DNA from: JBCCZC01 sp039188505
GTDB taxonomy: Bacteria > Pseudomonadota > Gammaproteobacteria > Xanthomonadales > SZUA-38
DNA length: 5,339 nucleotides
Direction of reading: 5' to 3'
Assembly: GCA_039188505.1 (NCBI GenBank)
Contig: JBCCZC010000404.1
Coordinates: 1-5,339 of the forward strand
Shown here: one piece after another, positions 1 to 5,339 of the stretch
Layout of the letters: each line of letters opens with the position of its first letter
Numbering within the stretch: the first letter of the stretch is position 1
The notes under the pieces: generated by a model
What the model saw: only the letters and a program-made list of their open reading frames with translations
Database searches by the model: none
What the model was told of the DNA's origin: nothing
Translations under genes and position numbers: made by a program

Positions 1-1769
1 AATGTGAAGGCGACGAAGATCGCAGTCAGGCCCATGGCAATGAGGGCGAGCGGCACGCTGTAGACGAAAAGCAGGACGACATAGAAGACGGAGCTCAACG
101 AGCCGAGGATCGCCGAGACGCCCGCCCCGGCGAGCAGCCCGCGGATGCGGTTGATGCCCCCGGCTCGGTCGGCGAGGTCACCGGCCTCGTATTCGGCGAA
201 GAAGCGAGACGGTAGATCCAGCAATCGATCCCAGACGGCGGCCTGGATGGAGTAGTCCATCTTGCCCTGGATCCTGAGCGTCGCGATCCGCTGGGTGATG
301 GTGAAGACCACCGACACCAAGGCGGCGATCAGCAGGGCCGTGGCGAACTGCACCAGCAGCGATCGCTCGGCCTGGGGAATCGCCTGGTCGAACACCATGC
401 CCGTGAACATCGGCGTCAGCGCGCCCAGGGCGCCGAGCGCCACGCCCATGCACAGGAGCATGAGAATGTCGGGACGCAGGCCCCGGGCGCCGAACTTGAG
501 CAGGCCACCGGCAGTCATCGGACCGTCGGGAAAGGGGCGGTAGAACACAGCGCCGAACACCGCGAGCCGGTCGTTGAATTTCTCGTCGACTTCGCCGCGT
601 TCGCCCGTGGCGGGAATGACGTACTCGTAGCTCGTCGGCGACGTCGGGAGCAGCGCGACGGCGTCGTCGTTGTCCATCTGCGACACGATCGGCCCCTGAT
701 CGAAATGGTACCAGTCACCCTGGAGCGCGACCGGTCGCGTGCGGAAGCGCGAGGCCTTCGCCACGAGCTGGATTCGCTCCTCGACCGCCGGCGTGTCGAC
801 GATGGCGTCGGGGACCGTGACCTCGATGCCGCCGGACGCGCCGACGAGGCGGCAGGCCGCGCCGAACGGATGCTCGTCGTCGCCGATCCTGATATCGCGC
901 TTGCGCCGGCCGGGCTGACTCATGACGGCGTAGATCTGCCCGTAGGCCTTCTCGCGCGCTTCTGCCGAGTGCGCGCCCTTGTCCGCCAGCCGGTTGTACT
1001 CGTCGACCGTCGCGAGCTTCTTGTTGATGAATTCGCAGGTGCAGAGGGTCTCGTGGAAGTATTCCAGCCCGGCCCAGAACTTGTCGTCGGGCAGCGCCTT
1101 GTAGGAGGTCTGCCCCTGGAGTTCGACTTCCTGCCGTGCCTGGGCCGACTCGACCCACGAATCGACGGTGATCGGGAACAGCACCGGCGGCACGGAGAGG
1201 TCGATGGCCTCCATTCCCACGTAGAGCAGATCAGCCTGCTCGCCCCCGACCCACAGCACGCCCGTGTTCGCTCGGGCCTTCTGTTCTGGCTCGAGGACGG
1301 TCGCTTCGTCATGGACCATATTGACGTCGACGCGTGGCTGCGGCACGGATCGGGTCAGGCTGAAGGACAGCTGCCGGACCCACTTGTCGATCGCGCCGGC
1401 AAGCCCGAGCGTCATGGCGGGATCCTGGGCGAGCGCCTGCAGCTTCTCGAGGTCCACCTTGTGCAGGCGGGTGCCGAGCTTGCCGACGGCCAGGAAGCCC
1501 GAACCCATGCCGTACATGTCGAGGTCCATGCCGAACATCAGCTCGCCCGGCTCGATCGAGGTGAAGTTGTCCCGCGTGCCGACGGGCTCACCGTCCTCGA
1601 CGCCGACCGTGAACAGCTCGACGCGGCCGGTTTCCACCAGCCAGACCGATTGGGGGGCGTTGAGAAGGAAGGGGTTGCTGGCCGAGACGTCTTCCTGCTC
1701 GCCGTTCTCGCGGAACCACGCTGCAAGCGCAGCGCTGGCCATCATGAACTGGGTTGTCTTTCCGCTCAT
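1..1769 (-). CDS. NHLM/NHLP-type export ABC transporter permease/ATPase subunit (ABC2), partial: C-terminal part beyond the window
   Basis: This is the second exporter subunit (TIGR03797-like), expected to pair with ABC1. The frame is open from ATG 1767-1769 to the left edge, giving 589 codons without a stop. Residues about 32-110 resemble a Crp/cyclic-nucleotide-binding-like beta fold (VWLVETGRVELFTV; a Gly-Glu-x-x-Phe-Gly stretch at 75-80). The classical phosphate-binding arginine is not apparent. Residues 118-345 are charged and unassigned. The family block GDWYHF (351-356), then VALLPTSP (371-378) and PATGER (386-391), precedes the membrane domain. That domain begins with FYRPFPDGP (409-417) and has segments at about 433-458, 470-492 and 549-571, with a fourth starting near 574. 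The coupling-region motifs QAAVWDRLL (509-517) and YEAGDLADR (527-535) are also family hallmarks. There is no catalytic C39 Cys. The ATPase domain lies outside the window; family members are usually over 900 residues by memory. An AAGGAG ribosome site lies six bases upstream. Confidence 0.93.
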   Translation of the reverse strand, partial: MSGKTTQFMMASAALAAWFRENGEQEDVSASNPFLLNAPQSVWLVETGRVELFTVGVEDGEPVGTRDNFTSIEPGELMFGMDLDMYGMGSGFLAVGKLGTRLHKVDLEKLQALAQDPAMTLGLAGAIDKWVRQLSFSLTRSVPQPRVDVNMVHDEATVLEPEQKARANTGVLWVGGEQADLLYVGMEAIDLSVPPVLFPITVDSWVESAQARQEVELQGQTSYKALPDDKFWAGLEYFHETLCTCEFINKKLATVDEYNRLADKGAHSAEAREKAYGQIYAVMSQPGRRKRDIRIGDDEHPFGAACRLVGASGGIEVTVPDAIVDTPAVEERIQLVAKASRFRTRPVALQGDWYHFDQGPIVSQMDNDDAVALLPTSPTSYEYVIPATGERGEVDEKFNDRLAVFGAVFYRPFPDGPMTAGGLLKFGARGLRPDILMLLCMGVALGALGALTPMFTGMVFDQAIPQAERSLLVQFATALLIAALVSVVFTITQRIATLRIQGKMDYSIQAAVWDRLLDLPSRFFAEYEAGDLADRAGGINRIRGLLAGAGVSAILGSLSSVFYVVLLFVYSVPLALIAMGLTAIFVAFT

Positions 1770-1772
1770 CGC

Positions 1773-3968
1773 CTACTCCTTGATCAGCTCGGCGTAGGGG
1801 CCGTCGGCTTCTTTCATCTCGTCGTGGGTGCCGCGCTGAACGATCTTGCCGCGCTCGAGGACGACGATCTCGTCGCAGTCCCGGATCGTGCTCAGGCGGT
1901 GGGCGACGATGATGCAGGTGATCCCTCGGCGCCGGAATGCGTCGTCGATCGCCACCTCGGTGGCGGGGTCGAGGGCGCTGGTCGCCTCGTCGAGGATCAG
2001 CATTGTGGGGTTACCGACGAGGGAGCGGGCGATCTCCAGGCGTTGGGCCTGGCCGCCGCTGAAGTTCGTGCCACCCTCGGCCACCATCGACTGGTAGGCA
2101 CCGTCCCGGGTCTCGATGATCTCGGCGATCGCCGCGTCCTTGCAGGCCTCGGTGACGAAGATGTCCGGGACCGTCTTGTCCCACATCGTCAGGTTGTCCC
2201 GGATCGTGCCCTTGAACAGGAACACGTTCTGGTCGACCACGCCGAGCGAGTTGCTCAGCAGGCTGTGCGGCAGCTTGCGGCGGTCCATGCCGTCGAAGAG
2301 GATCTCACCTCCCCAGGGTTCGTAGAGGCCGGCGATCATCTTGGCGACCGTCGACTTGCCGGATCCCGAGCCGCCGACGAAGGCGACGCGCTGTCCTGGC
2401 TTGATGTGCACGTTCAGGTCGTCGATCAGCGGTGGCTCCAGCGGGCTGTAGCCGAAGCTGATGTTGTTCATATGGATCTCGCCGGAGAGCTTGACCTTGC
2501 CGCGCAGGCGCGGGTCGTCGACGCTTTCGCGGCTGTACTGGTCGTCCTGCGGGTAGTTGAGGACATCGTCGATCCGGTTCATGTCGGCTTCCAGCTCCTG
2601 GACCGCGCCGCCGAACTGCACCAGCGTATTGAGCGGGCGGGAGAAGCTGGCCATCAGGGTCTGGAACGCGACGAGCATGCCGACCGTGAGCTGGCCATCC
2701 ATGACCTTCATGCCGCCCAGCAGCAGGATGACGGCCGTCGTGACCATGTTCACGAGCTGGGGCACTGCCGAGACGTAGCCGTTGATCTTGCCGAGATCCT
2801 GTTCGGACGTGAGCGCCTTCGCCTGATAGCCGGCCCAGCGCGCGAAGAAGTCGGTCTCCGAACCGGTCGCCTTGATCGTCTCGATCATCCGGAGGCCGCC
2901 CATCGCGGTACCGGTCTGCTTCCCTTCCTCCTGCGCGAGGCGCCGGCTGGCGTCGGTTCGGGCCCGCGCCACGGCGCGGACGGCGGCGATGTTGCCAAGC
3001 GCCAGCAGGATGCAGGTGACGGTCAGGACGACGTCGTAGACCAGCATGAGGATCGCGTAGAAAACCACGAGGATCGAATCGACCACCGTGGTGGCGAGGC
3101 GACCCGAGATCAGGTTTGCGACCTTGTCGTTCAAGGCCACGCGGGAGCCGATCTCCCCGGCGAAGCGCTGGGCGAAGTAGGAGACGGGGAGCCGTAGGAT
3201 GTGGTTGAAGAACGTACTCGAGCCGCGGAGCGCGAGGCTCGTCTCCAGCCGCAGCAGGTAGTACTCCTGGAGCCACGTGAGCACGGCCCGCACCACTGCG
3301 GTCATGCCCATTCCTATCAGTAGTGGAACGATCAGGTCGGTTCGCTCGGACACCAGGTACTCATCGATGAAGACCCGGCTGAAGGTCGGCACGATGAGCC
3401 CGGGTATCACCAGGAAGAGCCCGGTGAGGATCACGAACAGCAGGGCCTTCTCGGAGCCCACGAGGCGGCGCAGGAGGGCGTCCCGGATGCTTGGTGGCTT
3501 GCCCTTGGCCTCGAATTCCTCGCCCTTCTCGAAGGTGAGGACGATCCCGGAGAACGAGGTGTCGAGCTCGTCCATGCTGATGACGCGCGGGCCCTGGGCC
3601 GGGTCGTTCAGGTAGGCCTTGCCGTTCTTGAACCCTTCCAGCACGAGGAAGTGGTTGAAGTTCCAGAAGAGGATGACCGGGTAGTCGTAGTCGAAGAGCG
3701 CCTCGAGGCCCTGCTTGAAGCCCTTGGCCTTGAGGCCATAGCGCCGCGCTGCCTTGAGGACGTTGCTCGCCTTGCTGCCGTCGCGGGAGACGCCGCACTC
3801 GACGCGCAGCTCCTCCAGCGGCACGTAGCGTCCGAAGTAGCCGAGCACGATGGAAAGCGCCGCGGCGCCACACTCCACCGCCTCCATCTGCAGCACCGTC
3901 GGCGTCTTGACGCGACGGTTATGCGGCGGGACTGGTACCGCCTCTTCCTGTTCGGTGGCGTTGCTCAT
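1773..3968 (-). CDS. NHLM/NHLP-type peptidase-containing ABC transporter (ABC1; C39 peptidase, membrane domain, ATPase; 731 aa)
   Basis: This is a bifunctional leader peptidase and exporter in the inner membrane (TIGR03796-like). Residues about 20-146 form a C39 peptidase domain. The catalytic Cys33 sits in QMEAVECGAAAL, with Gln27 as likely oxyanion-hole residue, His106 in FWNFNHFLVLEG and Asp122 in YLNDP, so the triad is intact. Membrane segments lie at roughly 174-196, 211-231, 293-311, 313-330, 402-420 and 427-446. The ATPase domain covers about 495-731. It has Walker A at 532-540 (GGSGSGKST), Q-loop Gln580, signature FSGGQ at 636-640, Walker B ending in Asp660-Glu661, D-loop SALD at 664-667 and H-loop His690. 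All catalytic elements are present, so it should be active. One position after the signature is Ala641, where related transporters usually have a basic or polar residue. The gene starts within the end of the HlyD gene (ATGA overlap), has only a weak ribosome site, and is probably translationally coupled. Its natural partner is the following ABC2. Confidence 0.97.
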   Translation of the reverse strand: MSNATEQEEAVPVPPHNRRVKTPTVLQMEAVECGAAALSIVLGYFGRYVPLEELRVECGVSRDGSKASNVLKAARRYGLKAKGFKQGLEALFDYDYPVILFWNFNHFLVLEGFKNGKAYLNDPAQGPRVISMDELDTSFSGIVLTFEKGEEFEAKGKPPSIRDALLRRLVGSEKALLFVILTGLFLVIPGLIVPTFSRVFIDEYLVSERTDLIVPLLIGMGMTAVVRAVLTWLQEYYLLRLETSLALRGSSTFFNHILRLPVSYFAQRFAGEIGSRVALNDKVANLISGRLATTVVDSILVVFYAILMLVYDVVLTVTCILLALGNIAAVRAVARARTDASRRLAQEEGKQTGTAMGGLRMIETIKATGSETDFFARWAGYQAKALTSEQDLGKINGYVSAVPQLVNMVTTAVILLLGGMKVMDGQLTVGMLVAFQTLMASFSRPLNTLVQFGGAVQELEADMNRIDDVLNYPQDDQYSRESVDDPRLRGKVKLSGEIHMNNISFGYSPLEPPLIDDLNVHIKPGQRVAFVGGSGSGKSTVAKMIAGLYEPWGGEILFDGMDRRKLPHSLLSNSLGVVDQNVFLFKGTIRDNLTMWDKTVPDIFVTEACKDAAIAEIIETRDGAYQSMVAEGGTNFSGGQAQRLEIARSLVGNPTMLILDEATSALDPATEVAIDDAFRRRGITCIIVAHRLSTIRDCDEIVVLERGKIVQRGTHDEMKEADGPYAELIKE
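1776..1781 (-). promoter_or_regulatory. Shine-Dalgarno site of ABC2, inside the end of ABC1
   Basis: The minus strand reads AAGGAG, then six bases, then the ATG of ABC2 at 1767-1769. The site doubles as the last two sense codons (Lys730-Glu731) of ABC1. It is a near-perfect match to the anti-Shine-Dalgarno sequence at ideal spacing and is the main support for this ABC2 start. Terminating ribosomes cover the site, which suggests coupled translation of the two ATPase subunits. Confidence 0.8.
3965..3968 (-). other. ATGA stop/start overlap between the HlyD-like gene and ABC1
   Basis: The ATG of ABC1 (3966-3968) and the TGA of the HlyD-like gene (3965-3967) share two bases in a four-base ATGA. 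The sequence just upstream on the minus strand has only a GGA core as a possible ribosome site. Termination-reinitiation coupling is therefore the likely way ABC1 is translated. The overlap also confirms that both genes sit on one transcript. Confidence 0.85.
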
Positions 3969-5266
3969 GACGGATCCGTACCGACGCTCTGGGCTCGCGC
4001 CGCCCGGCTGGCCGTCGCCGAATCACCGCGGAAAATCGGCAGCACGTATTCGACCGGACGCTTCGTCTCGGTAATGACGTCGACGGTGCACAGGGTGCCG
4101 CTGAAGATCTCGGTCGGCGGTCCGCCGGAGGAGGACCATTCGAAGCCGCTGACCGTGGACGGGTCGGGCAGCAATCGGGCGATCACTTCGATCGGTGCGC
4201 CTTCACCCGACAGATCTTCGGCGAGCTGGTCGTTGCGAAGCACCCGCCGGAGCCCCTGTGGCGTGACCGGGAAATCGGACACCGATCGCACCTCACCGAG
4301 CATGAAACCGTATTCCTCGGACTTGACCGTGGACGGTGAAATTCGAACCACCATGCCTTCCTTGATGCTCTTGCCCTTGAAGGCGGAGACGAAGAACACG
4401 GCCTCGATGTCCGTTTCGCTGGCCTCCAGCGTCAGAATCGGCAGGCCAGCGCTCACCAGGTCGCCAGGGTTGGTGGTGATCTCCAGCACGCGACCGCTGT
4501 AGGGAGAGGTGATCATGGACGTCGAGGCGATCTGGTTGTCCAGCTCCTCGAGGTCTGCCTCGAGCTGATCGATCCGGTTCAGGCGGCCCTCGAGCTGCTG
4601 GCGATAGTTGCGCTGGAGCGTCAGGCGCTCGGAATCGATCTGCGCGATCCGGACCTGGGCCCGCGACAGCGCCTGGCGTGCGCCGGCCAGCTGATTCTCC
4701 GTTCCCAGCAGCGTCCCTGTCGTCATTAAGCCTTGTTCGACCATGCGCTTCTGCACCTCGACGGTCTGCTCGAGGGCTTCGATCTGGCGGCGATAGTCGG
4801 CGAAGGAGTCGGTGACGCTCTGGGCTTCCTGGGCGATCGCCTCCTCGGACTGAATGAGGTTGGTCTGCTCGGCGAGGGCCCGCTCGGCGTTCTGTTCGCG
4901 CAGGCGCTCGAGCTGCTCGCGCGTGTTGTCGGCGCGCAGGCGGAGCTGTGGCTGCGCCAGCTGGGCTACGATGTCGCCCGCCTGGATCTGCTGCCCGACC
5001 CGGGCGTTGATCGACATGACCCTGCCCGTGGTCCCGGAACTGACCGCCTGCACCGATTCGCCGCGAAGCAGGATGCCCATCCCGTCCACCTTGATGTTGA
5101 TGCGACCGACGAAGCCCCAGATGATCGCCGCGACGAGCACGACGCCGAGTCCGCCCAGGGCCAGCCAGCCCCGCGGTTCGGTGACCTGCATCAGCGTGTC
5201 GAGCTGTTCCGGCGACGCGAGCTTTGCCAGGGCCTTTTTGCGGAAGAGCTGTTTTTCACCGGCCAT
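3965..5266 (-). CDS. NHLM/NHLP-type bacteriocin system secretion protein, HlyD-like membrane fusion protein (433 aa)
   Basis: This is the periplasmic adaptor of a peptide exporter, anchored in the inner membrane and expected to link the ABC subunits to an outer-membrane channel. The N-terminal stretch FRKKALAKLASPEQLD (residues 8-23) followed by a Val-Thr-x-Pro-Arg-Gly-Trp motif is, from memory, the hallmark of the TIGR03794 family. One membrane segment spans about 34-53. A first half-lipoyl segment lies at about 72-103. A long helical hairpin rich in Gln, Glu, Arg and Leu covers about 108-246, with its tip near 177-191. The second half-lipoyl segment is at about 252-281, and a beta-barrel region covers about 282-370. 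The conserved C-terminal block is at 373-411, containing FEWSSSGGPP and RPVEYVLP. Length is normal for the family. The ATG at 5264-5266 is supported by an in-frame TGA at 5276-5278 and by GAGGT six bases upstream. The stop overlaps the ABC1 start. No TolC-like gene is present in the window. Confidence 0.95.
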   Translation of the reverse strand: MAGEKQLFRKKALAKLASPEQLDTLMQVTEPRGWLALGGLGVVLVAAIIWGFVGRINIKVDGMGILLRGESVQAVSSGTTGRVMSINARVGQQIQAGDIVAQLAQPQLRLRADNTREQLERLREQNAERALAEQTNLIQSEEAIAQEAQSVTDSFADYRRQIEALEQTVEVQKRMVEQGLMTTGTLLGTENQLAGARQALSRAQVRIAQIDSERLTLQRNYRQQLEGRLNRIDQLEADLEELDNQIASTSMITSPYSGRVLEITTNPGDLVSAGLPILTLEASETDIEAVFFVSAFKGKSIKEGMVVRISPSTVKSEEYGFMLGEVRSVSDFPVTPQGLRRVLRNDQLAEDLSGEGAPIEVIARLLPDPSTVSGFEWSSSGGPPTEIFSGTLCTVDVITETKRPVEYVLPIFRGDSATASRAARAQSVGTDPS

Positions 5267-5339
5267 GTCCGTACCTCATGGTGAGTGCATGCTGTGATTC
5301 CTGATCGCCTGCGGCGCCAGGAGTGGGGCGCGGAGCGTC
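5267..5339 (-). other. Upstream flank of the operon fragment; possible tail of another gene, unresolved
   Basis: This 73-base stretch precedes the HlyD-like gene. Two minus-strand frames entering from the right edge stay open to stops at or just inside the gene start: one ends at TGA 5276-5278 and the other at TGA 5256-5258. Either could be the last codons of an upstream operon gene, but neither short peptide is recognisable. No convincing -35/-10 promoter pair or hairpin is visible. It is too short to say more. Confidence 0.35.
5273..5277 (-). promoter_or_regulatory. Shine-Dalgarno site of the HlyD-like gene
   Basis: The minus strand reads GAGGT, six bases before the ATG at 5264-5266. The in-frame TGA at 5276-5278 overlaps this site, so the reading frame cannot extend further upstream. 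An out-of-frame ATG at 5277-5279 also overlaps it but opens only seven codons before a stop. Confidence 0.7.

Noticed and set aside
705..3197. An 830-codon open frame on the plus strand, longer than any real gene fully inside the window
   Set aside because: It lies codon-in-phase antisense to ABC2 and ABC1, which share one frame and are clearly real by motif. GC-rich coding sequence with few TTA, CTA and TCA codons leaves its antisense frame open. The translation is rich in Arg, His, Asp, Val, Leu and Gly, has no recognisable domain, and straddles two genes.
2305..3276. A 323-codon minus-strand open frame inside ABC1 in another frame
   Set aside because: It is a same-strand frame shadow with an Arg/Gly/Pro/Ala-biased composition typical of out-of-frame reading of GC-rich genes; ABC1 explains the whole stretch.
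3970..3979. A perfect 10-base palindrome, ACGGATCCGT, just upstream of the ABC1 start
   Set aside because: It lies within the final codons of the HlyD-like gene, has no loop or second copy, and short palindromes of this kind are expected by chance.
3651..4502. A 283-codon plus-strand open frame covering the ABC1/HlyD junction
   Set aside because: It is antisense to two genes with strong family motifs, low in complexity at its start, and without a recognisable product.
5256..5279. A seven-codon ATG reading frame overlapping the HlyD-like start, as a possible leader peptide
   Set aside because: It has no separate ribosome site, no regulatory codon run and no hairpin nearby; it arises from a chance ATG overlapping the Shine-Dalgarno.
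4733..5284. A 183-codon plus-strand open frame opposite the HlyD-like gene
   Set aside because: It is an antisense shadow of the coiled-coil and N-terminal region of a well-recognised protein. It has no domain of its own.

Overview
The window is one strand-consistent operon fragment, read right to left on the minus strand. It encodes a three-part export machine of the NHLM/NHLP type (nitrile-hydratase-leader microcin/peptide; TIGR03794, TIGR03796 and TIGR03797). In order of transcription the genes are: an HlyD-like membrane fusion protein (5266-3965, complete); a C39-peptidase-containing ABC transporter, 'ABC1' (3968-1773, complete); and a second ABC exporter subunit without an active peptidase, 'ABC2' (1769-1, cut by the left edge within its membrane domain). 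These families were recognised from memory of their motifs; no search was run.

The genes are packed very tightly. The stop of the HlyD gene overlaps the ATG of ABC1 by four bases (ATGA). ABC1 and ABC2 are three bases apart, and the Shine-Dalgarno of ABC2 lies inside the last two sense codons of ABC1. Coding density is essentially complete from 1 to 5266. Only 73 bases (5267-5339) lie upstream of the first gene, and no gene or promoter can be firmly assigned there. No RNA gene, repeat, mobile element, CRISPR array or terminator was found.

From knowledge of the family, the peptidase domain of ABC1 should cut a leader peptide after a double-glycine site on the cytoplasmic side. The ABC1 and ABC2 half-transporters should then move the mature peptide out, with the HlyD-like protein as the periplasmic adaptor. 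The substrate is normally a ribosomally made peptide with a nitrile-hydratase-alpha-like or Nif11-like leader. No precursor or modification enzyme is inside the window, so they are expected in the flanks.

The sequence is GC-rich, with G/C-ending codons dominant. That composition creates long antisense open frames, including one of 830 codons, which are shadows and not genes. An HlyD-type adaptor suggests a two-membrane (Gram-negative) bacterium, perhaps a high-GC proteobacterium, but the sequence does not fix the taxon. The system is a known type. The parts most worth a second look are the large N-terminal region of ABC2 and whatever substrate is encoded outside the window.
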